A stretch of DNA of 64,000 bases from UMGS1370 sp046957575 (lineage in GTDB: Bacteria > Bacillota > Clostridia > Lachnospirales > Lachnospiraceae): contig JBKUOG010000008.1 of assembly GCA_046957575.1 (NCBI GenBank), positions 1 through 64,000 on the forward strand, read 5' to 3'. Each line of letters opens with the position of its first letter. The first letter of the stretch is position 1. The notes beneath the pieces are model-generated. The model was not told the origin of the DNA. It ran no database searches and saw nothing but the letters and a program-made list of their open reading frames with translations. Position numbers and translations under genes: made by a program. Below are positions 45,589 to 53,778 of this stretch, piece by piece.

Positions 45589-46127
45589 ATGAGTAAAAAA
45601 GTGTTGATTTTATCAGGAAGTCCGAGAAAGAATGGTAATTCTGATTTGTTATGTGATGAATTTATGCGTGGTGTAGCAGAAAGCGGCAATGAAGTAGAAA
45701 AAATCAGAGTAGCAGGCAAAAAAATTGCTCCATGCTCTGGCTGCTACTATTGTTCTGCCCATGGCGGTGAATGTGTACATAAAGACGATATGTCGGAAAT
45801 TTTGCAAAAGATGATAGATGCCGATGTAATTGTGCTTAGTTCTCCGTTTACTTTTATTCCATTAACGCACAATTAAAAGCAGTCATTGACCGCACGGTAG
45901 CAAGGTGGCTGGAAGTGAAAAACAAGGAATTTTATTACATTGTTACGATGGCAGACGATGCGTTATCCTCTGCTGACACAACCCTTGCCTGTTTCCATGG
46001 CTATGCGGATTGTGTAGAGGGAGCTGTGGAAAAGGGTGTTATCATTGGAAAAGGTGTTCACGATATGGAGGAAATCAAAAATACTGCCGCTATGGAACAG
46101 GCATACGCAATGGGCAAAAACATATAA
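45589..46127 (+). pseudogene. NADPH-dependent FMN reductase/iron-sulfur flavoprotein, frameshifted
   Basis: The N-terminal part (KKVLILSGSPRKNGNSD, FMN loop; SGCYYC cysteines) ends early after SSPFTFIPLTHN. In the next frame the protein continues as YFYSINAQLKAVIDRTVARW and runs to 46127. A one-base deletion near 45846 (CCGTTTAC where the family would need CCGGTTTAC) explains the shift. The whole span of 539 bp is one short of 180 codons. Its end lies 57 bp inside the element boundary. Confidence 0.85.
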
Positions 46128-46184
46128 TACCATTACTTTCCAGAGAAAATGCTTTTCTAAAGGGGATACTTCTTTTTTTCTCAT

Positions 46185-46211
46185 AAACGCATCTGTGAGA
46201 GGATAGCATTT
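46185..46211. other. right skin attachment end (core plus inverted end)
   Basis: AAACGCATCTGTGAGAGGAT and AG (46185-46206) precede the core CATTT (46207-46211), which lies in codons 88-90 of sigK. It mirrors the left end. Joining the inner ends makes the circle junction. Confidence 0.8.
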
Positions 46212-46474
46212 TCCACACATTTTGCAGCATAGGTAGCAAGCCGGGATCCCTTATCCATATTAAAGGTATTGACTGCTTTAATTAGGCCAATGGTTCCGAC
46301 AGACAGCAGATCTTCCATATCGTAATCCGTATACTGGTATTTTTTAATCACATGAGCCACCAAACGCATATTCCGTTCAATCAGCGCGGCTCTTGCCTCC
46401 TGGTCACCCTCTTTGTAACGCTCCAGGTACTCTTTTTCCTCACTGGCGCTAAGCGGTTTTGGAAAAGTCTTCAA
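46207..46474 (-). CDS. sigK: sporulation sigma factor SigK, N-terminal half (split by skin element)
   Basis: The half gene begins at TTG 46474 with GAGGTGA 5 nt upstream and encodes MKTFPKPLSASEEKEYL, region 2 (DLLSVGTIGLIKAVNTF) and GSRLATYAAKCVEN. The frame continues across the core only as AILSQMRL and stops at 46181. The B. subtilis protein has 20 residues before the corresponding FPQPLSSSEE; they are absent here, so no pro-SigK processing is expected. On the minus strand upstream, CATAGACT resembles a sigma-E -10 box, without a clear -35. Confidence 0.94.
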
Positions 46475-46583
46475 AGAAAGTCACCTCAAAGCTAAACTTA
46501 CTCTTAGTCTATGCAAAGGCAGCTTGCCCTGTGCTCAAAGACCTTTCCAAAACCTGGGGCACTGCATATTTTTTACCAGATTT

Positions 46584-47762
46584 TTAATGATGGAACAACC
46601 GGATTCCGGTAAATGCCATTGCCATGTTGTATTTATTGCAGGCCTCGATTACATTGTCGTCTCTTACAGAACCGCCTGGCTGAGCCACATATTTCACGCC
46701 GCTTTTAAATGCCCGGTCAATGTTGTCGCCAAATGGGAAGAATGCGTCAGAACCTAACGCTACGTCCTGCATCTGGTCTAACCACGCCCGTTTTTCCTCT
46801 TTGGTAAATACCGGCGGTTTTACTTTAAAGACAGATTCCCATCTTCCATCTGCCAGTACGTCCATGTAATCATCACCAATATAGACATCAATGGCATTAT
46901 CTCTGTCTGCCCTGCGGATTCCATCTACAAACTGAAGATTTAATACCTGGGGAGCCTGACGTAAAAACCAGTTGTCTGCCTTCTGGCCTGCCAGTCTGGT
47001 ACAATGAACCCTGGACTGCTGTCCTGCGCCGATTCCGATAGCCTGGCCGCCTTTTGCATAGCAGACAGAATTTGACTGGGTATACTTTAAGGTAATCAGG
47101 GAAATCATCAGATCGATTTTTGCCTCGTCTGGAATCTCTTTATTTTCTGTTACCACATTGGAAAGCAGATCGGTGTTGATTGCCAGCTCGTTTCTTCCCT
47201 GTTCAAATGTAATGCCAAATACCTGTTTACGCTCAATTGGCTCTGGAACATAGGCTGGATCAATCTGGATAATATTGTAGTTTCCATTCTTTTTGGATTT
47301 TAAAATCTCCAGGGCTTCCGATTCATAACCTGGAGCAATTACGCCGTCTGATACCTCTCTCTTAATAATTTTTGCAGTGTCTGCATCACATACATCAGAC
47401 AGAGAGATAAAGTCGCCAAAGGAAGACATTCTGTCTGCGCCTCTGGCTCTGGCATATGCGCAGGCCAATGGGGAAAGTTCTCCCAAATCGTCTACCCAGT
47501 AAATCTTTGCCAGGGTATCGGTCAGCGGAAGTCCTACTGCTGCACCTGCCGGAGAAACGTGCTTAAACGATGCGGCAGCAGGAAGTCCTGTCGCTTCTTT
47601 TAATTCTTTTACCAGCTGCCAGCCGTTAAATGCATCCAGAAAGTTAATATATCCCGGCTTTCCGCCCAGTACCGTAATCGGAAGATCGGTTCCGTCATTC
47701 ATAAAAATACGGGAAGGCTTCTGGTTTGGATTGCATCCGTACTTTAACTGTAATTCGTTCAT
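46584..47762 (-). CDS. purH: AICAR transformylase (PurH transformylase domain only)
   Basis: The 392-residue protein contains only the AICAR formyltransferase part of PurH: ELQLKYGCNPNQKPSR, AASFKHVSPAGAAVG with the catalytic Lys-His, SNSVCYAKGGQAIGIGAGQQ and SDAFFPFGDNIDRA. The N-terminal IMP cyclohydrolase domain is absent; its job is done by the PurO-like gene just upstream. It makes FAICAR from AICAR. The start at 47762 has GGAGAG upstream. Confidence 0.93.
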   Translation of the reverse strand: MNELQLKYGCNPNQKPSRIFMNDGTDLPITVLGGKPGYINFLDAFNGWQLVKELKEATGLPAAASFKHVSPAGAAVGLPLTDTLAKIYWVDDLGELSPLACAYARARGADRMSSFGDFISLSDVCDADTAKIIKREVSDGVIAPGYESEALEILKSKKNGNYNIIQIDPAYVPEPIERKQVFGITFEQGRNELAINTDLLSNVVTENKEIPDEAKIDLMISLITLKYTQSNSVCYAKGGQAIGIGAGQQSRVHCTRLAGQKADNWFLRQAPQVLNLQFVDGIRRADRDNAIDVYIGDDYMDVLADGRWESVFKVKPPVFTKEEKRAWLDQMQDVALGSDAFFPFGDNIDRAFKSGVKYVAQPGGSVRDDNVIEACNKYNMAMAFTGIRLFHH

Positions 47763-47778
47763 GGTTTTTCTCTCCTTT

Positions 47779-48495
47779 TTAGGCATTTTTATTTACAATT
47801 CTTGTTTCGTAAGTTCCATCTGCAATATTGATATAGCGCACAAATAAAGAAACCTTGTTGTCTTCATTTAAGCTTTCCCACAAAAGGGAAGTAAACTCAT
47901 CCATGTCGTTTGGAATGCTTACCAGCTTCGGCTCTCCCTCAAAACTTGGAAGCGGATTGCCATCATGCATATAGGTATGGATAAAGTGCCCCTCTCCGGC
48001 TGCAGGATTTTCGTATGCAAAGGTAAAGCGGCTGCAGGAATCCGGATTGCCATTATTGCTCTTTAAAATAGACATGGCATAGTTATAAGTTCCATTCTCT
48101 ACGTGCATAATTCCGGAAATTCTAGGGGTATAGTTGGGAGCGTCCGGCTCAAACTCCCTGGTGCGCAGAGATTGCTCAAAGGTCAGCTGATGATCCATGC
48201 CATCATAAATGGTATCCGTCTGATCGCCATTGGTAACAATGGTTTTATTGCCCAGAACCCGTACCGGCGCATAAATAATCAGACTGGGATCGGTCAGCTT
48301 TGACGGCTCAAATGCCTGGGTACGGATTCCTTCCCCGTCTTTTACAAACACACGGTTCCGGCTGTTTTCACTTCTTCCCATAATAAAATAAGCTGCTACC
48401 GCCTTGGTTCCATCCTCGCTTTTTCCAATCACAATTCCTCTTCCTGGATAGGAATTTTCTCTCAGTTCTTCTGCCAATGACAGCATCTTCATCAT
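47779..48495 (-). CDS. PurO-like IMP cyclohydrolase
   Basis: The 238-residue protein matches the archaeal-type IMP cyclohydrolase fold: SYPGRGIVIGKSEDGTKAVA, YFIMGRSENSRNRVFV, and NYTPRISGIMHVENGTYNYA. It would close FAICAR to IMP, the step after the AICARFT gene it precedes by 16 bp. ATG 48495 has AGGAGGAAGA upstream, so the longer frame through the riboswitch is rejected. It is under the ZTP riboswitch. Confidence 0.88.
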   Translation of the reverse strand: MMKMLSLAEELRENSYPGRGIVIGKSEDGTKAVAAYFIMGRSENSRNRVFVKDGEGIRTQAFEPSKLTDPSLIIYAPVRVLGNKTIVTNGDQTDTIYDGMDHQLTFEQSLRTREFEPDAPNYTPRISGIMHVENGTYNYAMSILKSNNGNPDSCSRFTFAYENPAAGEGHFIHTYMHDGNPLPSFEGEPKLVSIPNDMDEFTSLLWESLNEDNKVSLFVRYINIADGTYETRIVNKNA

Positions 48496-48526
48496 TCTTC
48501 CTCCTGATTTTAAATTTCTTGGCAAC

Positions 48527-48566
48527 AAAAAACGCCTGGGTACCTCAAAAAAGAGATGCCCAGGCG
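48527..48566 (-). terminator. riboswitch-controlled terminator
   Basis: CGCCTGGG (48559-48566 read on minus) pairs with CCCAGGCG (48533-48540), followed on the minus strand by TTTTTT. The first arm includes the conserved CCGCCTGGGC of the ZTP aptamer, so ligand binding and termination are mutually exclusive. Confidence 0.9.
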
Positions 48567-48632
48567 GTCGGCTCAATCCGAAACGTGCTCCCTGTGGTTT
48601 TCCCACTTGTTCCGCCAGTCACACGTTCTGAC
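48557..48632 (-). ncRNA. ZTP (pfl) riboswitch
   Basis: The minus-strand sequence has the pfl signature: CGTGTGACTGGCGG, a purine-rich stretch GGGAAAACCACAGGGAGCAC, and the 3' pseudoknot CCGACCGCCTGGGC. It binds ZTP/ZMP, signs of folate shortage, and here should turn on the IMP cyclohydrolase and AICAR transformylase genes by preventing the terminator. Confidence 0.93.
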
Positions 48633-48690
48633 ATAATCATACTGGATTCTGCAAAAGATTGCAAGTGTTTTTTATGTGGCTTTTTTCACA

Positions 48691-50040
48691 TTATTCATTC
48701 CGGATAGCTGCCAGAGGGCTTAACCGCATGGCACGCATAGCCGGCATAAAGCCTGCTCCCATACCTACAATAATGGCAAAGCCAATGGCAAGTCCTACCA
48801 GCCACGGCGGAATCCGGGAAATGTCTCCTTCCACTCCGGCCATTGTCTGGCTGATTCCCTGGATATTGTTGATAATATAGGAAATCCCATAGCTTAAACC
48901 AATTCCAACGAGACCTCCTGCCAGTCCGATAAAGCCGGATTCTATGAGAAACATATTGCGGATATTTCCCATATCGCAGCCCAGCACCTTCATAACGCCG
49001 ATTTCCTTGGTTCTTTCATATATGGACATCATCATGGTATTGGCAATGCCGATTGCTGCTACAAACAGGGAAACCGCTCCAATTCCGCCTAACACAGCCT
49101 GAATCATATTGGCCTGCTTCTGCTGGTTTTCAATGCCTTCTATCATGCTGTTGGCCTGATACCCCATCTCATTGATAGCCTGCTGGACTGCTTTTACATT
49201 GTCAATGCTGTCCACCTGAACGCTGGCACTGTTATATATAAAATAATTGTAAGGTTTTCCCTTTTTATTAGTAGGCTGACCGGGAATGGGGTCTTTTTTA
49301 AATACTTTTTTTAACTGTGTTTTTAGCTGCTCCACATTGGTGTACACCCCATAACTGTATTGGCTGTAATCCTCTTCTCCCCCTGCTTCCATACCTGCTG
49401 CCTGGATTATGTATTTTTTAGGCGGTTTTACAGCATTATCCTCGCTGGGATGCTGAGACTGGTAATAAGCATTTTGATCGAAAATCACAAAAAATGGCTG
49501 ATTCATATCCAGTTTTGGCATTTCGCCTGTATCCCAATAGCCTTTCTTTGTCTTGCTATTGGTAAAATCCATAGCTGCCTTATTGCCAAAAACCAATTCC
49601 AGCTGCCCGGAATTTGGATCCGGCACATGACCGCCTTCTGCCAGGGGAATCTGTTCTAAAACTTCCTGGCTGACCCCCTGTAAATTTACATATTCGCAGA
49701 TATAAGGTCCCTGCTTCATTACTACCGATATCCGCAGGGTTGGGGATACAGAAACCACATGATCCAGTTTTGAAAATTTTTTAATAGCTTCATCTGTAAT
49801 ATAGCTTTCTTCACTGGCAGCGCCTGTATCCATAGAATAATTCTGCTGTACTGTAACCTCTGTCAGACTGACCCAGGAAGACAGCTGCTCCATATTTAAT
49901 TCTTTTAACCCGATTCCTAAAGACACCATTACCACAATGGATGCAGTTCCAATCACAACTCCAAGAATTGTCAAAACCGTCCTTAGTTTCCGGCGTCTCA
50001 GGTTATTCAGGCTCATAACCAGAAGGTCACGAAATCTCAT
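48691..50040 (-). CDS. MacB/FtsX-type ABC transporter permease
   Basis: The 449-residue permease has one N-terminal transmembrane helix (RTVLTILGVVIGTASIVVMV), a large extracellular MacB-like core (about 50-310) and three C-terminal helices with SIYERTKEIGVMKVLGC. It fits a mechanotransmission or efflux unit with the ATPase encoded two genes upstream. It overlaps the preceding exported protein by 14 bp. Confidence 0.9.
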   Translation of the reverse strand: MRFRDLLVMSLNNLRRRKLRTVLTILGVVIGTASIVVMVSLGIGLKELNMEQLSSWVSLTEVTVQQNYSMDTGAASEESYITDEAIKKFSKLDHVVSVSPTLRISVVMKQGPYICEYVNLQGVSQEVLEQIPLAEGGHVPDPNSGQLELVFGNKAAMDFTNSKTKKGYWDTGEMPKLDMNQPFFVIFDQNAYYQSQHPSEDNAVKPPKKYIIQAAGMEAGGEEDYSQYSYGVYTNVEQLKTQLKKVFKKDPIPGQPTNKKGKPYNYFIYNSASVQVDSIDNVKAVQQAINEMGYQANSMIEGIENQQKQANMIQAVLGGIGAVSLFVAAIGIANTMMMSIYERTKEIGVMKVLGCDMGNIRNMFLIESGFIGLAGGLVGIGLSYGISYIINNIQGISQTMAGVEGDISRIPPWLVGLAIGFAIIVGMGAGFMPAMRAMRLSPLAAIRNE

Positions 50041-51895
50041 CGTCTATCCCCTCTTCTTCCTCCAACTGCTGCTTTTTATTTTTTCTTCGGCGAAGCAACA
50101 CTCGAATCCCGACAATGGCTCCAATAACAGCTGCCGCTGCACCGCCTGTCATGGCCAAACGCGCTGCTATCGGAAGCCCCATAAATTTATTTTTTAAGGA
50201 ATTCTGCCCCTCTGCTTCTATGTCATCCATATTTCCAGCTTCCACATCCCAGTCCATGTCCTCCGGCATAGGTTCTGAAACGAACAGAGTCATCTCCTTC
50301 ATCTCTGTGCTCACATTGCCGTTTTCATCCTCGTAGGAAATCACAATCGGAATAATCCCCTCATCCATAGTGGCGGCCACACCGGTCAGCATCGTGTCTA
50401 CGTTTCCTGTCTCTCCCGGCTTAATATTTCCTACATAAGTTTCCTCAGTCTTAATGGAATCTCCCTCAAAACGAACAGTTACATTATAAAGCTGGACTTT
50501 TCCTGTATTGTTGATCCCAAACATCACGTTGGTTTCAGCCCCTACACTGATGCTTTCCGGCATAATGTCAATGGTGCTGGTGCTCAGACGCGCTTCCTGC
50601 TTTACTGGAATATCAACCGTTACCGTCTCTTCTGCATTTTTAAATTCCGGACTGTCGTATTTTTCCTTAATGGTAATGGAATAGGACCTGGGATCGGCTC
50701 CTCCTTTGCTGCTGAACTTCATGCGAACCTCTGCAGTCTCTCCTGCTCCCAGGGAATTTACTACAACGGAATTCGCACCATCTTCTGTGGTAAATACTGC
50801 GCTCTCTGAAACTTTTTCCGACTCCAGAGTAAACAAAATATTGCTGGCCGGCACATTGGAAGAAGCATTTTTCATGTGCAAAATCAGTTCAAACTCCTGG
50901 CCTGCATAGATTTCTTCCGGAACCGTCTCATAGCTGTCTACAATAATTCTAGCTCTGGTCCTGTCATTGGCATTAAAATCTCCCTGAGGATCTTCTTTGC
51001 TTTTGCTGACGATCTGAACATACATGGTAGCTTCCTGGGTCTGCAGATCTCCTTCCTGGGAATCCCGATAGGAAATCTTAAACTGAATAGGGTAAAATCC
51101 CGAATAACTGTCTTCCCGGATAGCCATGCTGTAAGGCACTTCTACGGTCTGCCCTTCTTCTATCAGGTCATAATGCCTGTCATAGTTTCCGTCATTGATA
51201 TTAAACGGGAACTTGGTGCTGTCTGCATCCAGCACCATGCTGACCGTAACATCATAAGCTTTAAATTTGCTGCTGTTGCGCATATTGACAGCAAAATTCA
51301 TAACATTAGGATAGGTTCCATATGGAGTAGACTGGCCCTCGCCCAGAACAAAGGTCACTGTGTTGCTCTCTTCTTCCGACTCGCTGGTACCAGCAGACTC
51401 ACTGACATAAATATTTAAATACTCTTTTACCCAATACCTGTCTGTATCAGGTTCTTCCTCACAGTCTACATAGATGGCAATGGGAATGGAATAATATCCC
51501 GGTTTCAAATCCTTTCTCAGCTTAACGGAAATGCTGGTGCTTTTGCTTTTGCCGGGACTGATGCTGCCCAGACGTTTGGGTTTAAAGGTATCCTGAGTAA
51601 TTTCAAAAGGATAATTGCTCACTGTGTAATCGCCGTTGGACTCATCCGACATAATCTGATTAAACTCAAAAATGTCCGCACTCAAACCAACCCACACACC
51701 CTGCATGTCCTCTTCCCCGGCATTGATAGTAATGGGAATGCTTAAACTCTTTCCTACCTTTCCCTCTGGAATCTTTTTCGCCACCAGATACTGGTTGCTT
51801 CCTACATCCATAAATGCAGCAAATGCCTGACATGACATGGCAAAAACAAGCATCATGGCTGCTGCCAGAACGGCAAGTGCCCTTTTCGTTTTCAT
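50027..51895 (-). CDS. exported membrane-anchored protein with repeated Ig-like (CARDB/NEW3-like) domains
   Basis: The 622-residue protein has a signal peptide (ALAVLAAAMMLVFAMSCQAF), several beta-rich domains with repeated forms such as GKSKSTSISVKLRKDLKPGY and LGAGETAEVRMKF, a C-terminal transmembrane helix (about 575-597) and a cytoplasmic tail RRRKNKKQQLEEEEG. It lies between the ATPase and permease of a MacB-type transporter and may be the extracellular partner, in place of a MacA. That role is inferred. Confidence 0.78.
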   Translation of the reverse strand: MKTKRALAVLAAAMMLVFAMSCQAFAAFMDVGSNQYLVAKKIPEGKVGKSLSIPITINAGEEDMQGVWVGLSADIFEFNQIMSDESNGDYTVSNYPFEITQDTFKPKRLGSISPGKSKSTSISVKLRKDLKPGYYSIPIAIYVDCEEEPDTDRYWVKEYLNIYVSESAGTSESEEESNTVTFVLGEGQSTPYGTYPNVMNFAVNMRNSSKFKAYDVTVSMVLDADSTKFPFNINDGNYDRHYDLIEEGQTVEVPYSMAIREDSYSGFYPIQFKISYRDSQEGDLQTQEATMYVQIVSKSKEDPQGDFNANDRTRARIIVDSYETVPEEIYAGQEFELILHMKNASSNVPASNILFTLESEKVSESAVFTTEDGANSVVVNSLGAGETAEVRMKFSSKGGADPRSYSITIKEKYDSPEFKNAEETVTVDIPVKQEARLSTSTIDIMPESISVGAETNVMFGINNTGKVQLYNVTVRFEGDSIKTEETYVGNIKPGETGNVDTMLTGVAATMDEGIIPIVISYEDENGNVSTEMKEMTLFVSEPMPEDMDWDVEAGNMDDIEAEGQNSLKNKFMGLPIAARLAMTGGAAAAVIGAIVGIRVLLRRRKNKKQQLEEEEGIDDEIS

Positions 51896-51898
51896 CTC

Positions 51899-52642
51899 TT
51901 AATCCTCCTGTACCGCCCCTTTTAGCGGTGTATTTTCAATAATCTCTACAATCTTTCCATCTATAATCCGTATCTGACGATCTGCATAAGACGCAAGATT
52001 GTTGTCATGGGTTACCATAACCAGCGTCTGCTGCTGTTTTTGGACAATTTTCTGCATCAGGCCCATCACTTCCATAGTGGTCCTGGAATCCAGATTTCCC
52101 GTCGGCTCATCTGCAAAAATAATCTGCGGACTGACCGCCAGTGCCCTGGCAATCCCCACTCTCTGCTGCTGACCGCCGGACATCTGGTTCGGCATATGCT
52201 TTGCCTGATCTCCTACCCCAACCAGTTTCAGGTATTTTTGCGCGCGGGCCATTCTCTCCTTTTTGGCCATACCGCGAAACGACAGAGGCATGGCTACGTT
52301 TTCCACTGCATTCATGGTATTTAACAAATTGTATGACTGAAAAATAAATCCCACTCTCTCCCTGCGAAACGCCACCAGTTCCTTCTCCGACAGCTTTTCG
52401 ATATGTTTTCCGGCAATGACAATCTCACCTTTTGTTGGTTTTTCCAGACCTGCAAGCATGTTTAGCAGGGTTGACTTTCCAGATCCGGAAGTCCCCACAA
52501 TGGCACAGAACTCTCCTTTATAAATTTCAAAATCCACCCCGTTTAAAGCGCGGACTCTGGTATCTCCCACACAATAAATTTTATATAAATTGCTGACCTG
52601 AATAATCGGAACCCGAACTTTGTTTTCCTGTTGATTGTTCAT
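51899..52642 (-). CDS. MacB/LolD-type ABC transporter ATPase
   Basis: The 247-residue ATPase has Walker A GTSGSGKSTLLNMLAG, signature MSGGQQQRVGIARAL, Walker B IIFADEPTGNLDSRT and the H-loop MVTHDNN. The GNLDS motif is characteristic of the MacB/LolD/FtsE group. It is the first gene of the three-gene unit, with GGATGAGCAG and AGG-rich sequence upstream. Confidence 0.95.
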   Translation of the reverse strand: MNNQQENKVRVPIIQVSNLYKIYCVGDTRVRALNGVDFEIYKGEFCAIVGTSGSGKSTLLNMLAGLEKPTKGEIVIAGKHIEKLSEKELVAFRRERVGFIFQSYNLLNTMNAVENVAMPLSFRGMAKKERMARAQKYLKLVGVGDQAKHMPNQMSGGQQQRVGIARALAVSPQIIFADEPTGNLDSRTTMEVMGLMQKIVQKQQQTLVMVTHDNNLASYADRQIRIIDGKIVEIIENTPLKGAVQED

Positions 52643-52703
52643 ATATCTTAAGCCTCTTTCACCTTCTGCTCATCCAGTGTACTTGTCTCGCTCACCATAT
52701 CAT

Positions 52704-52733
52704 ATAATAGTGACAAATATTTTAGCTGTCACA
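52704..52733 (-). promoter_or_regulatory. possible promoter and operator of the ABC module
   Basis: TGTGAC (52728-52733) and TATTAT (52704-52709), 18 nt apart on the minus strand, could be -35 and -10 boxes. The inverted repeat GTGACA-N11-TGTCAC (52710-52732) covers the spacer. The signal is modest. Confidence 0.4.
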
Positions 52734-52807
52734 GGCAGCGGCAGATGTGCGCAGCACAACGGATGTTTGGAGTTATTATATCAGACGTAACTGTCATTTG
52801 TCCCTAT

Positions 52808-53644
52808 TTATTTCTTAAGCTTCCTTACAGATTCCTTAATGCCCACTGCGTCTACGCCTGTAATCCGGCGGTGAAATTCTGCCAGATATTCTTCTGGTGA
52901 CAAATACTGTTCTTTATTCATCCTGTAAGCAGGATTCCACATATTTACTACCACTACTGCCGTCTTATCCGGATCCCCTGTATGGCGATAATTTCTGTCA
53001 GCCGCAAACTGGTAGTCCTGGACCGTTCCCTTCCAAATCATATGCTCGCCCCGATTACGGATGGTTTTTTTGTTGCGGAAAACCTCCTTTACAATCATCT
53101 TAAAAATCTCCTCTCCTCCGCACACAATTACCTTTGGCGCCAGCAAATGGACTTCCTGTTTAATAAATTCTATGTACTCATATCCGTAATTCATCCATAT
53201 GCTGTCTGAAACTTCTTTGCCTCCCCGCTTGTTAATATACATGACCCCCAAAGTTTCCATCACTTTATCAGCAGACAATTTTTCGCCTGCTTCCCCTAAC
53301 AAAAGCCGCTGCATTCCTGTCAGATACCCCCGCTCGTCATCATATCCCCTGCGGTAATTTCTATAATCTCTTCGCACGTCCGTCAGAACCGGAAAAGTAA
53401 GTCCTTTTTGGATATAATGTTTTAAGCTGGGTTCTTTTAAAATATATAAAACCCCAGAATACCTTTCCGGACAAATCATGCCGTCCACATGAAAACTGCG
53501 CTTGTCAATTTCCTCATAGCAAGTATTGCCGGATGCATGTTCCTCCAAAATCTGGGTGGTCTGCCATAAAACAAACAGTTCTTCCAAGGAGCAGCAATCT
53601 CCAGCCAGTCCTTCCAGCACGATTTGCTCCAGTGTTTTTGCCAT
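52808..53644 (-). CDS. uncharacterised protein, distantly uracil-DNA-glycosylase-like
   Basis: The 278-residue soluble protein is not recognised with confidence. It has ERYSGVLYILKEPSLKHY near residue 60, a VIVCGGEEIFKMIV stretch near 170, and VVVVNMWNPAYRMNKEQYL near 230. Their order (an early loop after a hydrophobic strand, a central strand with Gly-rich turn, and a late strand ending in a P-x-x-R-like loop) recalls the UDG superfamily, but no signature is exact. It lies alone between the ABC module and pyrB. ATG 53644 has AAAGGAGGAG upstream. Confidence 0.5.
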   Translation of the reverse strand: MAKTLEQIVLEGLAGDCCSLEELFVLWQTTQILEEHASGNTCYEEIDKRSFHVDGMICPERYSGVLYILKEPSLKHYIQKGLTFPVLTDVRRDYRNYRRGYDDERGYLTGMQRLLLGEAGEKLSADKVMETLGVMYINKRGGKEVSDSIWMNYGYEYIEFIKQEVHLLAPKVIVCGGEEIFKMIVKEVFRNKKTIRNRGEHMIWKGTVQDYQFAADRNYRHTGDPDKTAVVVVNMWNPAYRMNKEQYLSPEEYLAEFHRRITGVDAVGIKESVRKLKK

Positions 53645-53734
53645 TGCAACTCCTCCTTTGCACGTATTTTCAGCATTACAGAGAATTATATCACATTTTC
53701 ATAAATAATTGTAGAATTTTCTCCTGATATGCTG

Positions 53735-53740
53735 TATAAT
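53735..53740 (+). promoter_or_regulatory. -10 box of pyrB promoter
   Basis: TATAAT lies about 40 nt before pyrB on the plus strand. No -35 at the ideal spacing is clear; TTGTAG is 20 nt away. No PyrR-type attenuator is seen. Confidence 0.4.
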
Positions 53741-53778
53741 AAGGCAAATTCAACTTATCAATAATAAAGGAGATTTGC

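Larger units (their letters stand above)
37719..46211. mobile_element. skin (sigK intervening) element, 8,488 bp between cores
   Basis: The element interrupts sigK between codons 89 and 90. Both ends carry the core CATTT on the plus strand (AAATG on the coding strand), at 37719-37723 and 46207-46211. Inside the cores are 22-bp imperfect inverted ends (37725-37746 and 46185-46206). Crossover restores GTG GAA AAT GAA ATT TTA, encoding VENEIL as in other SigK proteins, and keeps the frame (268 + 356 = 624 nt). Cargo: recombinase, lipoprotein/ECF sigma/anti-sigma operon, a LysR regulator and a decaying redox cluster. It is expected to be excised in the mother cell and kept in the germ line. Confidence 0.93.

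Noticed and set aside
45963..46220. 85-codon minus-strand frame at the right end of the skin element
   Set aside because: Not an independent gene: it has no ribosome site and runs antisense to the flavoprotein. It matters only as the recombinase extension in the excised circle.
46208..46500. SigK as a simple pseudogene
   Set aside because: The halves join exactly and in frame through a shared core with a serine recombinase beside it, which is the skin arrangement rather than decay.
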